A stretch of 36,591 nucleotides of DNA from Bacteroidota bacterium (lineage in GTDB: Bacteria; Bacteroidota; Ignavibacteria; SZUA-365): the NCBI GenBank assembly GCA_023432805.1, contig JAEYUG010000123.1:1-36591 (forward strand), written 5' to 3'. Every line of letters begins with the position of its first letter. The first letter of the stretch is position 1. The position numbers and the translations under genes are program-made. This document shows, in pieces, positions 17,701 through 26,600 of the stretch. The notes under the pieces were generated by a model. That model ran no database searches. It saw only the letters and a list, made by a program, of their open reading frames with translations, and was not told the DNA's origin.

Positions 17701-18197
17701 AAGGCGCGGCGCAGGGGAGTGACGTCGACGACGGGTCGTGTGTCGACGGTCGCGAAGCGCGTGGCCACGTCGCTAAAGCCGGCATCGACGAGCGCGAGGC
17801 TCCAGGTGGGACGCGCCGCGGTCATCGTGTCGCGTACGAGCTGGAGGACGTTGAGGAGGCGGTCCTGCAGCTGCGGTACGTGCCGGCCGACCTGGAGGGC
17901 GACGTGGTCGTCGCTCTTGTGGGCGAGGATCCCGAGACGGCGCAGCAGTGCGGGGACGACCAGCCAGACCTTCGCGGCGATGATCGCGGCGAGGGTTGCG
18001 AGGGCGAGCACGGTGCGTTCGGTGATGCCGAGATGGAAGACCGATTCGACGGCGAGCGCCACAAGTACGATGGCCGTGATGGCGGTAAGCGCGTGCAGGG
18101 TGCCGGTGGCCAGCGCGACATTCTCCTCGCGTGTGCGCACGGCGCGCAGGCGTGCGATGATCGCGTTGTAGTTGCTCAGTTTCTCTGTATCGGACAT
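14799..18197 (-). CDS. DUF4175-like membrane protein with a very long coiled coil
   Basis: This 1132-residue protein has three likely membrane segments near the N-terminus (about 30-52, 58-86 and 170-192), then Ig-like periplasmic domains (about 200-530). From about residue 540 to 1080 it is an almost uninterrupted coiled coil, very rich in Gln, Met, Glu and Lys (EEMQQQNVISEETLKK, QQGMSQQQMAQMQRMAAQQG). The C-terminal end is charged and short. The organisation fits large DUF4175-type proteins that occur beside DUF4159 genes and MoxR/BatA-like stress or aerotolerance operons; no MoxR or VWA partner lies in this window. It follows the DUF4159 gene by 22 bp on the same strand, so the two are probably co-transcribed. 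The low-complexity Met/Gln repeats make homology calls in the coiled coil unreliable. Confidence 0.7.
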   Translation of the reverse strand: MSDTEKLSNYNAIIARLRAVRTREENVALATGTLHALTAITAIVLVALAVESVFHLGITERTVLALATLAAIIAAKVWLVVPALLRRLGILAHKSDDHVALQVGRHVPQLQDRLLNVLQLVRDTMTAARPTWSLALVDAGFSDVATRFATVDTRPVVDVTPLRRAFRRAVAIAVVAAFGLAAMPGTLTGAAWRIINFRTDFAPPAPFDFIVEPGDADVVKGQEIVLAARTTSPDQPAIRFHMREASQTAFDVAPAHRDSSGRFTHRIASIRSTLIYYAEAEGYRSRMYEIRVTDRPVIRSLRTRLAFPAYTKLPARSLDENAGDVSAPVGTTVSVSLSMNKDVARATIVFDDSQRVALAVQGASASGSFRVMRDRRYHFELVDAAGISNADPISYTITAVADEGPRIELLEPDVTADLDESMREVLLVRIGDDYGFSKLVLHFRLSASKYEKPQEKYTALAIPLPITQTREMEVPYLWNLTSLSLAPEDVVSYYVEVFDNNTVTGPRSARSAEHTLRLPSLDEVFAKADRTQDKALDDLEKTMQAAEEARRALENVQREMKQQNTDKLDWQQKKKLEEVLTRHEQMQEQVRKTAESMQKLNEEMQQQNVISEETLKKYQELQNLMKEVDAPELREAMKKMNEAMQQMNPEQMRQAMEKFQFSEQQFRESIERTMELFKRVQIEQKTEELTKRAEELARKQEELARRTEQADARNKEELDRLAKEQKELAKEAEALKRELDELQKKMAEMPQQEMPMQEMQEAQQQLSEAKMSEEMNEASEMCEGGQCQSASKKQKKTADQLKKFAEQMKKMQKKLNENQQKMTQQALQKALDNVLELSKKQEALRNQSARLQPSSQQFREMTQQQQQIGQELAQTANDIMELSKKSFAVTPKMGQHLGEAMKKMSEATKSMQNRDNRMGGEQQGGAMTELNESAKQISKSMQSQKSGGGGGGGSMMQQLRQMAQSQQSLNAMTQQMGQQQGMSQQQMAQMQRMAAQQGALQKSLEQLNEEAKRSEEGRRVLGDLRRIAEEMQEVVRDMQSGNVNPETIDKQERILSRLLDASRSTRERDWEKKRRSQTGTDVARRTPGSLDPRLTDPSQAGRSDVQRAVSEGYTRDYEALIRQYFEALGKMK

Positions 18198-18219
18198 GCC
18201 GGTGTTCTTTCTCTGTCGC

Positions 18220-18906
18220 TCAGTTCGTCAGGGCGTACACGATGATGTTTGCGCCCATCTGCAGGGCCTTGGTGCGTACGGGTTCGGGATCGTTGTGCAC
18301 GTCGGCGTCGGCCCAGCCGTCGGCCAGGTTCGATTCGTAGGCATAGAAGAGCACGAGACGTCCGCGCACGAAGAGGCCGAAGCCCTGCGGGGGCTTCCCA
18401 TCGTGCTCGTGGATCTTCGGGAGTCCGCCCGGGAACGGGAAGTGCGCCCTGAAGATCTCGTGCGAAAACGGCAGTTCCACCAGATCCTGCTCGGGGAAGA
18501 CCTTGCGGATCTCGCGGCGGAAGGCCTTGTCGAGTCCGTAGTCGTCGTCGACGAAGAGGAATCCCCCGCCCTCGAGATAGCGGCGCAGGTTGCGCGCCTC
18601 GTTGTCGCTGAACACGACATTGCCGTGGCCGGTCATGAACACGAAGGGATACGAGAAGAGCTTTTCGCTGCCGACCTCGACGAACTCCTCTGTGCGCACG
18701 TCGACGTCGATGGTCGTCGTGGTGCGGAGGAATTTCAGCATGTTCATTTCGGAGGAAGGGTCATTGTACCAGTCGCCGCCGCCTCCGTACTTGAGACGGG
18801 CGATCACGAACCGCGAGGTCGTGGTTTTCTGCTGGGCCTCCAGCGGAAGCGTCGCGAGCGCGCACAGGGCGAGCACGTACACCGATATCGTTCGAAGTGC
18901 GGACAT
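18220..18906 (-). CDS. DUF4159-domain periplasmic protein
   Basis: This 228-residue protein starts at 18906 with a signal peptide ending near LEAQQ. The body matches DUF4159: FVIARLKYGGGGDWYNDPSSEMNML, then YPFVFMTGHGNVVFSDNEARNLRRYL and EGGGFLFVDDDYGLDKAFRREIRKVFP, ending in an NIIVYALTN strand. The fold is related to class-I glutamine-amidotransferase/ThuA-like domains, but I see no catalytic triad that I can assign. In other genomes this family travels with DUF4175/DUF58/VWA genes; here the DUF4175-like gene begins 22 bp downstream. It is divergent from the LamG/Ig gene at 19106, with three tandem hairpins between them. Confidence 0.85.
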   Translation of the reverse strand: MSALRTISVYVLALCALATLPLEAQQKTTTSRFVIARLKYGGGGDWYNDPSSEMNMLKFLRTTTTIDVDVRTEEFVEVGSEKLFSYPFVFMTGHGNVVFSDNEARNLRRYLEGGGFLFVDDDYGLDKAFRREIRKVFPEQDLVELPFSHEIFRAHFPFPGGLPKIHEHDGKPPQGFGLFVRGRLVLFYAYESNLADGWADADVHNDPEPVRTKALQMGANIIVYALTN

Positions 18907-18951
18907 GCGATCAAGTTAGCATCGCACGCCCGTGCATACAAGGTCACAAAC

Positions 18952-19032
18952 GGGAGGACGGACGCCCTCGTCCGTCTCGGGAGGACGGACGCCCTCGTCC
19001 GTCTTGGGAGGACGGACGCCCTCGTCCGTCTC
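18952..19032. repeat. Three direct tandem copies of a 27-bp hairpin unit
   Basis: Units start at 18952, 18979 and 19006 and are identical except for the last base or so (GTCTC, GTCTT, GTCTC). Each reads GGGAG then a GACGGACG/CGTCCGTC stem with a CCCT loop. There is no spacer between copies. It lies in the divergent gap between the DUF4159 and LamG/Ig genes; the flanking bases (18907-18951 and 19033-19105) show no other repeat. Confidence 0.92.
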
Positions 19033-19105
19033 ATCTCGTCTGCACGTACATTGATCCGGTCACATGCACCGCCTAGATTGCGATCATCAAGAACCCGAGG
19101 TTGCG

Positions 19106-21037
19106 ATGGACCGATGGCTGCTGCACAAGGGGATCCTCTGTATGATCCTGCTGTTCATTGCGGCATCGTGCGCGCATGCGCAGGGATCGAACAATCAGGG
19201 GGTGCGCAAGGCAGCCGGCTCGTGGCTGGATACGCCGGATGACTCCCTCTACATGGCTCCGGTGTTCACTGTGGAATGCCTGCTGCGCGCTCGTTCGGGG
19301 GGACCCATTGTTTCGCGGGATGCCGTCGACGGCACCCGATCCGACTGGATCCTTTCCCTCGATCACAGCACGCGGCAGATCGTCTTCAGCACCGCTGTCG
19401 ACTCGGTGGAAGCCTCGTTCGCAATGGATACGAGCCTGGAGTATGGCCGCTGGTATCACATCGCACTCGTCGTCAACGGACTGACCGGCCGCGCGCGTCT
19501 CTACATCGACGGTGTGCCCGCACTCAGCGCCATCTTCAGTGAGCGCACCTTTGACTGCGTGACCGGTCTTGCATGGGGGGGCCGGTTCGGCGTTCCCAAC
19601 GGTGGACCCATGGACGGCGATTTCGATGAGGCCCGATACTGGAACGTCGAGCGCACGAAGGAACAGATCGTCGCAGCGATGGCCCGGCGTCTCGATCCCG
19701 GCGAGCGTACGGGACTGATCGGGTATTGGATGTTCTGCAGCAATCATGCCGATTCATCAGACACCGGACACGATCTCACACCGCATGGGAATCTCCCGAT
19801 CACCCCGTTCCCGGAACTCGGACCGGAGCTGTCGTGCACACCCGTCGATCTGAAGGTTGTCCCTCTGACCGGACTCTGGGTCTGTCGGAATTACTGCTAT
19901 ACATTTAGACCGACCATCATCAGCGGCGTACCCCCGTACACCTATTACTGGGACTATCCGTATGTGGGAGAGGAATTCCGCACTGCGGACACATTTCGTT
20001 ACTGCCCGACGCGGTTCATTAGCCTCACCGTACGCGTCACCGACAAGCTGGGTCGCAGTGCGAGTCAGCAGTTTGATTTGACACCGATCCAGAAACCGGT
20101 CATCAAGGTGAGCGGCCCCACTCGCATCTGTGCCGGAAGAGAGGCGGCATTCACCGTGACATCCAACGTGTACGACGCGATACAGACCTCGATGTCGGAT
20201 GGGAGTCCCCTCCACGAGATCATTCAACCGACAACATATGTCTACAGACCAACGAAGCCTGGTCCGGCGTATTTCCGCGTCAGCATCACCTTCAAAGGGT
20301 GTGTGACAAGGGATTCCTTTGCTGTCCGGATCGATGAGGTGCTCAGAGCGGAGATCACGGTGGACGGGCCGTCGAATCTCTGCGAGGGCGACAGCGTCAC
20401 ACTGCACGGACCCGGCGCCGCGTCATGGCTATGGTCCACCGGCGACACGACGCAACGCATCACCGTGCATGCAGGTGGCACCTACACGATCACGGCGATC
20501 GGCGGCAATGGGTGTGCCGTGGAGGTGCAGCCTGTGGACATCGTCATGCACCCACGACCCCCTGTCCCCGTTCTCACACGTATGGGCGACGTTCTCTCGA
20601 CGGAGGCGGGGCATGCGGCCTACCGGTGGTATCACGACGGCGTGCTGATTGCCGGTGCTGCAGGACCGAGTCTTGCCGTGACCGAGAACGGGGTGTACAC
20701 GGTGGAGCTGGTCAACGGTTTCGGATGCACGAGCATGAGTGCGCCGTACGACATGGTGACGGCGATTGCGGGTGTGGATGCCGCGGTGGATGCCTGGCGC
20801 ATCGAGGCGTGGCCGGATCCCGTGCAGGGTGACTTGACGGTGGTTCTGCGCGGCTTGGTACCAGGTGCCGTGCATCTGCGCGTGGTCGACGTGCTGGGAC
20901 GCACGGTGCACGACGTGCGTGCGCTGGCCGGAGGATCGTCGGTGGTCGTGCCGCTGGCGGGTTTGCCGCCGGGCGTCTACCACATCATCGCCACCGGCGC
21001 GGGCACCACCCTTCATCACCGCATCATGAAACAGTAG
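19106..21037 (+). CDS. Secreted LamG / Ig-like protein with T9SS sorting domain (paralogue of 23677-27159)
   Basis: This 643-residue protein starts at ATG 19106 with CGAGG 5 bases upstream; the signal peptide ends near CAHAQ. Residues about 40-230 form a LamG jelly roll (APVFTVECLLRARSGG, YGRWYHIALVVNG, GDFDEARYWNVERTKEQI). Ig/PKD-like modules follow (about 245-480), with CEGDSVTLHG...WLWSTGDTT...GGTYTITA typical of gliding-motility-type repeats. A further short Ig-like unit (YRWYHDGVLIAGAAG) leads to the C-terminal sorting domain (about 560-643: RIEAWPDPV...LRVVDVLGRTV...PPGVYHIIATG). Probably exported by T9SS and displayed or released. Its N-terminal half is closely similar to the 23677 gene, but its C-terminal 150 residues match the VWA protein at 22122 instead. 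Confidence 0.85.
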   Translation: MDRWLLHKGILCMILLFIAASCAHAQGSNNQGVRKAAGSWLDTPDDSLYMAPVFTVECLLRARSGGPIVSRDAVDGTRSDWILSLDHSTRQIVFSTAVDSVEASFAMDTSLEYGRWYHIALVVNGLTGRARLYIDGVPALSAIFSERTFDCVTGLAWGGRFGVPNGGPMDGDFDEARYWNVERTKEQIVAAMARRLDPGERTGLIGYWMFCSNHADSSDTGHDLTPHGNLPITPFPELGPELSCTPVDLKVVPLTGLWVCRNYCYTFRPTIISGVPPYTYYWDYPYVGEEFRTADTFRYCPTRFISLTVRVTDKLGRSASQQFDLTPIQKPVIKVSGPTRICAGREAAFTVTSNVYDAIQTSMSDGSPLHEIIQPTTYVYRPTKPGPAYFRVSITFKGCVTRDSFAVRIDEVLRAEITVDGPSNLCEGDSVTLHGPGAASWLWSTGDTTQRITVHAGGTYTITAIGGNGCAVEVQPVDIVMHPRPPVPVLTRMGDVLSTEAGHAAYRWYHDGVLIAGAAGPSLAVTENGVYTVELVNGFGCTSMSAPYDMVTAIAGVDAAVDAWRIEAWPDPVQGDLTVVLRGLVPGAVHLRVVDVLGRTVHDVRALAGGSSVVVPLAGLPPGVYHIIATGAGTTLHHRIMKQ

Positions 21038-21073
21038 CGCTCTCGCCGCCATCCGGGGATGCCGCCAATGGAC

Positions 21074-21171
21074 GGTGGACGTCCCCATCCACCCTGCACC
21101 CGCTGAACATTCGTCACTGGTGGACGAGGGCGTCCACCGACCTTTCGACGGACGAGGGCGTCCGTCCTCCC
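21074..21171. repeat. Compound repeat element: three hairpins around the central motif
   Basis: In order: a GGTGGA/TCCACC hairpin with a slightly decayed stem (21074-21093), central motif CCCGCTGAACATTCGTCA (21099-21116), a GGTGGACG-AGGG-CGTCCACC hairpin (21119-21138), linker GACCTTTC, and a GACGGACG-AGGG-CGTCCGTC hairpin followed by CTCCC (21147-21171). It lies between two same-strand secreted-protein genes. Confidence 0.85.
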
Positions 21172-21241
21172 GTGCGCTGCATGTTCGGTCAGGGATGGCT
21201 TCCGATGGTTGTCTACGGGGTGTACCACGGAGACCATGACC

Positions 21242-21964
21242 ATGAAACGCACTGCCAGTTTCATTTCCCTCATCCTGCTCGTCGCAGGCATCCTTCCGCA
21301 TCATGCACATGCACAGAACTCGATCGTCACGTTCATCATGAGCACGCCGAAGCAGCTCGTCTGGAACGACACGACGAAGGAGTACGTCGGCAATCCCTTC
21401 ATGGTGCGCTGGATGTGCGCAAACATGGGCGACACCATCGCGCACGACATCAGCGTGACGATCGAAGTCGATACGAGCGACTTCAGGCTCGTGAGTCCCG
21501 CCACCGCGACGCAGTGGGCGAAGCCGCGCGACCTCGAGCCCGAGGAGTTCGGTGAGGCGATCTGGCTGATCGCCGCACGGCCGCGCGCGACCGGCGACTC
21601 GCTGCGCGTGACGCTGACCGCGACGCGCGAGGGTCGCAGCATCGGCAGCGGCTCGCGGCTCGTCTGGGTGCCCGCTGCCCGGGCCACGGTGGGCGCGGCC
21701 CCGCCACCGACCGCCGCAGATGCGCGCGTCGCGGTCTGGCCGCAGCCGGCCGGGGATGTCGTGACGCTTGCACTCGATGGTTGGGGGATCGCTCCGGTGC
21801 AGGTGCGCATCGTCGATGTGCTCGGCCGCACCGTGCGCGAGCTGCGCAATGCACCCGCAGGCGGCACGCTGCGCATGTCGCTCGCGGGGGAAGTCCCCGG
21901 CGCGTATGTCGTGATCGCATCTTCCGGCACCACGGTGCGTATGCAGAGGATCATCACGCGCTGA
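21242..21964 (+). CDS. Short secreted protein with T9SS sorting domain
   Basis: This 240-residue protein starts at ATG 21242 with GGAG at 21229-21232 about 9 bases upstream; the signal peptide ends near HAHAQ (residue 25). Residues about 26-145 are one Ig-like or CARDB-like domain (FIMSTPKQLVWNDTTKEYVGN, MGDTIAHDISVTIEVDTSDFRLVSP, GDSLRVTLTATREGRSIGSG). A short Ala/Pro linker joins it to a C-terminal sorting domain (about 160-240: VAVWPQPAGDVV, VRIVDVLGRTVRELR, VPGAYVVIASSG). It is the smallest member of the surface-protein cluster and has no enzymatic motif. It is flanked on both sides by compound hairpin elements. Confidence 0.8.
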   Translation: MKRTASFISLILLVAGILPHHAHAQNSIVTFIMSTPKQLVWNDTTKEYVGNPFMVRWMCANMGDTIAHDISVTIEVDTSDFRLVSPATATQWAKPRDLEPEEFGEAIWLIAARPRATGDSLRVTLTATREGRSIGSGSRLVWVPAARATVGAAPPPTAADARVAVWPQPAGDVVTLALDGWGIAPVQVRIVDVLGRTVRELRNAPAGGTLRMSLAGEVPGAYVVIASSGTTVRMQRIITR

Positions 21965-21974
21965 GGCGACGGGA

Positions 21975-22104
21975 GGGTGGACGTCTTCGTCCACCCTGCA
22001 CCCGCTGAACATTCGTCAATGAACGGACGGTGGACGTCCACCCTCCTTTCGAGTGGACGAGGACGTCCACCGACCTTTCGACGGACGAGGGCGTCCGTCC
22101 TCCC
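21975..22104. repeat. Compound repeat element: four hairpin units around the central motif
   Basis: In order: GGGTGGACG/CGTCCACCC hairpin with TCTT loop (21975-21996), central motif (22001-22018), a loop-less palindrome GGTGGACGTCCACC (22029-22042), GTGGACG-AGGA-CGTCCAC (22053-22070), linker CGACCTTTC, and GACGGACG-AGGG-CGTCCGTC (22080-22099) with trailing TCC. The loop-less copy looks like a hairpin that lost its central 6 bases. Confidence 0.85.
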
Positions 22105-22121
22105 ATCATCATGGAGGTGTC

Positions 22122-23540
22122 ATGCTGCTTTCTGGTACATCATCATCACAGCGTCTGCGCCACATCGCGGTCGCGCTCGTGCTCACGGGCCTCTGCACGG
22201 CCCCGACGCTCGCCCAGACGAATCTGAACCTCAAGCGGGTCATCAACAACTGGCCCACGATCGAACTGTACTTCACCGTCGCGTGCGACGGAATGCCGGC
22301 ATATCCCGCCGACAGGGCGCTGTTCTCGGTGCGCGAAAACGGAGTCGAAAAATCCGATCTCACGCTGTGGGCACCCTCACCCCTGCAGCGCATGTCGTTC
22401 TCGGTCGGACTGGTCTACGACGCCTCCAACGCGATGAGCGGCGATGGCATCACCGGCATCCGCGCCGCGACCACCGCTCTCACCGATGTGATGGATGGCA
22501 TCGGGGATGAGGCCATGATCGTCACGAGCGGGAATCCCCCGCTTGTCCGTCAGACCATGACCCCGAGCAAGATGAAGCTGCAGACGGCCACGAACACCAT
22601 CATGGCGAGCGGCATCCCGGCCATGTACGACGCGATCCATGCCGGACTCGTCGAGACGATCGCGAACGGGACGCAACCGGCACGTGCGCTGATCGTGGTC
22701 AAGCGGGCGACGGGAGATGTCGGGTCGTCACGCACTCCCGAAGAAATCACCGATCTCGCACAGCGCAACAGGGTGCGCATCTTCGCGATCAGCATGGGCA
22801 CGAGTGCCGACGCGATGAACCTCGAAACCATGGCCCAGCTGACAGGCGGACGGTTCTATCAATCGCCGACGTCCGCGTCCATCGCGCAGATCATGACCGA
22901 AATCAGCACGATCATGATGCAGGGATTTCAGGAGTCGTACCTCACCTATCAGGCGACGTGTGCCGATGGCGCGCTCCGTACTGTCGAACTGCAGATCAAC
23001 GGATTCTGCAGCGGGACCGACATGAAGAGCAGGAACTATCGGGCAGCGAGCGATTCGATGACGTTCACACCGATCATCGTGCGCACGGGCGGGACGTTGT
23101 CGACGGATCGGACCTTCGCTACGTATCAGTGGTTCCGCGACGGAGTGGCGGTGCCGGGTGCGACCACGCAGACGCTGCTGCTGACCGAACCGGGCACGTA
23201 CACGGTCGAAGTGACTGATGGTCGAGGATGCACGTTCATGAGTCCGTCGTTCGATGTCGTGACATCTCTCGCCGAAGTCGTTCATGTGTCAGATGCGTGG
23301 CGCATCGAGGCGTGGCCTGATCCCGTGCGGGGTGACATGACCGTGGCGCTGCGCGGTCTGCAGCATGAGGTTGTGCATCTGCGTGTGGTCGATGTGCTGG
23401 GACGCACGGTGCATGACATGCATGACCTGCCGACGGGTGGGTCGGTGGTCGTACCGATGACCGGGGTGGTGCCGGGTCCCTACCTCATCATCGCCACGAG
23501 CGCAGGAACGGTTCGCCATCACCGGGTCGTGAAGCAGTAG
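22122..23540 (+). CDS. Secreted VWA-domain protein with T9SS sorting domain
   Basis: This 472-residue protein starts at ATG 22122 with GGAGG at 22113-22117; a longer in-frame reading from 22053 runs through the repeat element. The signal peptide ends near TLAQ (residue 32). Residues about 65-290 form a von Willebrand factor A-like domain (FSVGLVYDASNAMSG, DEAMIVTSG, ALIVVKRATGD, VRIFAISMGTSADA). The metal site DxSxS reads D100-A-S-N-A104, so its third ligand position is not Ser and metal binding may be altered. An Ig-like unit (YQWFRDGVAVPGATTQ) and a sorting domain (RIEAWPDPV...LRVVDVLGRTV) follow; this C-terminal part is nearly the same as in the 19106 gene. Role unknown; surface adhesion is a reasonable inference. 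Confidence 0.82.
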   Translation: MLLSGTSSSQRLRHIAVALVLTGLCTAPTLAQTNLNLKRVINNWPTIELYFTVACDGMPAYPADRALFSVRENGVEKSDLTLWAPSPLQRMSFSVGLVYDASNAMSGDGITGIRAATTALTDVMDGIGDEAMIVTSGNPPLVRQTMTPSKMKLQTATNTIMASGIPAMYDAIHAGLVETIANGTQPARALIVVKRATGDVGSSRTPEEITDLAQRNRVRIFAISMGTSADAMNLETMAQLTGGRFYQSPTSASIAQIMTEISTIMMQGFQESYLTYQATCADGALRTVELQINGFCSGTDMKSRNYRAASDSMTFTPIIVRTGGTLSTDRTFATYQWFRDGVAVPGATTQTLLLTEPGTYTVEVTDGRGCTFMSPSFDVVTSLAEVVHVSDAWRIEAWPDPVRGDMTVALRGLQHEVVHLRVVDVLGRTVHDMHDLPTGGSVVVPMTGVVPGPYLIIATSAGTVRHHRVVKQ

Positions 23541-23556
23541 GCAGGGAGGGGCGTCG

Positions 23557-23610
23557 GGTGGACGAGGACGTCCACCGACCTTTCGGGTGGACGAGGGCGT
23601 CCGTCCTCCC
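23557..23610. repeat. Repeat element with one chimeric hairpin
   Basis: GGTGGACG-AGGA-CGTCCACC (23557-23576), linker GACCTTTC, then a hairpin at 23586-23605 whose left arm is GGTGGACG but whose right arm is CGTCCGTC. The outer pairs of that second hairpin are only G:T wobbles. The central motif is absent. The rest of the gap (23611-23676) holds only the ribosome-binding site of the next gene. Confidence 0.82.
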
Positions 23611-23676
23611 GGTTTCGGATGTGTTGCTCTTGTTTGGGGGGTTGCGTAGGTTCAGGGTTCACAGCGGAGTGGCGTG

Positions 23677-26600
23677 ATGAGCCGATGGTTTCTGCGTGCA
23701 TGTGTGTGGGGAGTGATCGCGCTGTGCGGCATCGCGTCCCATGCCGCCGCACAGCTGCCCCCCAACGAAGGCATGCGCAAGCCATCGATGTCGTGGATCG
23801 ACATCCCCGACGACGCGATGTACAAGGCCCCGGTCTTCACCGCCGAATGCCTCCTGCGCGTGCGCGCCGGGGGAATCATCGTCTCGCGCGACGTGCGCAG
23901 CGGCGCGCCGTCGGACTGGCAACTCTACTTCGAACCCTCCACCCGCCGCATCGCGTTCATCACGGCCTCGAATCCCCCCGACACCTACTTCTATACCGAC
24001 AGCACCTTCGAGTACGACCGCTGGTATCATGTCGCACTCGTGGTCAATGGTCCACAGGGACGCGCCAACCTCTACGTCGACGGCACGCGCGTGCTCACCA
24101 CCGCCTTCTCATCCCGATCGTTTGACTGCAATACCGGCCTCGCCTGGGGCGGCTACTACGGCAACAACTCCGGAGCCTACCTCGACGGCGACTTCGACGA
24201 AGCCCGCTACTGGAACGTCGAACGAACACCCGCGCAGATCACCGCCAACATGCTGCGCCGACTCGCCATCAATGATCGCGCGGGACTGATCGGCTACTGG
24301 ATGTTCTGCGGCAACTTCGCAGACTCCTCCGGCACCGGCCACCATGCCACCGTGCATGCCGCCCCGTCGATCGTCGCGTTTCCGGAGCTTCCGCTGGCAC
24401 TCTCGTGCGGCACCGCTCCCCTGCACCTCGGGCCCGACACCACCCTCATCCTCTGCAGAAATTCCTGCGCCATCCTCCACGCCGGCGTGCTGAGCGGCTC
24501 CCCACCCTACCGATATGCCTGGACGAACGCAACCGGCGCGCCGCTCGGCAGCGACGACACCCTGCGCATCTGCCCGACAACCAGCACCACCGTCATGGTG
24601 CAGGTCACCGACACGATGGACGCCATCGCCGTGCGAACCTTCCGCATCACGGTCGTGCCCCAGCCGGTCATCGCGATCACGGGTCCCCGTCGCGTCTGCA
24701 CCGGCGGCGAGGCGCAGTACGTCATCAGCGCGATGCCGGCGGACTCCCTGCGCGTGACCATGTCCGACGGAAGCACGCCCCTGCGCGTCGATCCCCCGTC
24801 CGGCTTCACCTTCCGCTGGGATGCGCCCGACACCGTGCACCTCCACGTGCGTGCGTGGTACCAGGGGTGCGAGCGTGAGGATTCGATCACCATCATCATC
24901 GAGCGGGGGATCACCCCCGTCATCACGGCACTCGGTCCGACACGCTTCTGCGACGGCGACAGCGTCACGCTGGAAGCCTCCACTGCCGCGGGCTGGCGCT
25001 GGAGTACCGGCGAAGGCACCCGCCGCATCATCGTGCGCGGTGCGGGACGCTACTGGGTCACGACGACCGCCGCCAACGGATGCACCGCCACATCCGACAC
25101 CATCACCGTCGACGTGATCGCACGGCCGGCCATCACGCTCGAGGGTCCCCGCTCGGTCTGCGTCGGTTCGTACGCCCGCTTCGTGGTCGGCGCCACGCCG
25201 CGCGACTCGCTGCAGGTGACCTGGGTCAGCACAGCCCCAGACACCATGCTGTCCACCGCCACCTCCGACACCCTGATCGCGCGGTGGGATGCCCCCTGCA
25301 CGACCAGCCTGCGCCTCCGCGTCGTGGTGGGATCTTGCGTGTACGAAGACTCCATCGTCGTCGTTGTGGCGGATGCGCTGCGTCCCGTGATCGCGGCCTC
25401 GGGTCCGCTGTCCCTCTGCCTCGGCGACAGCGTCACGCTAGAAGCCTCCGCCGCCGGCACGCACTGGCGGTGGAGCACCGGCGACACGACCCGCAGCATC
25501 ACCGTGCGCGCGGGGGGACGTTACTGGGTGCACGCGCGCGACGCCTCCGGATGCGAGGGCATGAGCGACACCGTCGAAGTCGTCGTCAGTCGTCCGCCGA
25601 TCGTCATGCTCACAGGTCCCCGCACCGTGTGCGTCGGCGCTGTGGCCGCGTACGACTACGCGTCCCAGTTTACCGACAGCTGCCTGTTTGTCTGGGAGCA
25701 TCCCGACTGGTCCGAGTACGAAATCCCGGACTGGCCCGGTCGCCTGCTGATCCGCTGCGACAGTCCACGCGTCCTCGTCTTCCGCATCACCGGATGGTAC
25801 GGTGCCTGCGTGGTGCGGGATTCCCTCATCATTTCAGTGGTGGATGCCGTGCGCCCCGTCATCACGCCCTTCGGTGCGACAACCCTCTGCGACGGCGACA
25901 GCCTCGTGCTGGAAGCCTCCGCAGCCGCGCGCTGGCGCTGGAACACCGGCGACAGCACCCGCCGCATCACCGTGCGCGCGAGCGGTCGATACACGGTATC
26001 CACGACCGACACTATCGGCTGCGGGGCCGCATCCGACACCATCGAGGTTGCGGTGCGTTCGCGGCCCACGCCCCTGATCACCGGCGAGTCCTTCTTCTGC
26101 GAGGGCGACAGCACCGTGCTTGCGGTGGCGGGCGGTCCCTACGCCGCCGTGCAGTGGAGCGACGGATCCACCACCCCGCAGATCACCCTGCGCAGCGGCG
26201 CACGCGTGACGGTGACGGTCAGCGACAGCGCGGGATGCACAGCTTCCGCCGGACCTCTCGACGTGGTCATGCACCCGCGGCCGGCCAGCCCGGTCATCCA
26301 ACGGCTGGGGGATTCCCTCTACTGCACGCCTGCACCATCCATCCAGTGGTACCGCGACGGCGTGGCCCTTGCAGGAGAAACGGGTCCGATACTCCGAATT
26401 ACTGCCGAGGGCGTGTACAGCGTGCGCATCGCCTCGGCATTCGGGTGCGACGCGACCTCGCTCGCGCTGCACGCCGTGCCCGGCTCGGGCGACGATTGTC
26501 TGGTGCGGATTCCCCATCTCGAAGGATCGCCGGGCGAGCTGGTGGAGGTGCCGGTCATCGCCACCTGTGCCGACGCGCTACGCGTGGCGGGTACGACGCG

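Noticed and set aside
15510..18245. Long open frame of about 900 codons on the plus strand
   Set aside because: It is the antisense shadow of the Gln/Met/Glu coiled coil (giving Leu/His-rich low complexity), has no recognisable domain, and overlaps a well supported gene along its whole length.
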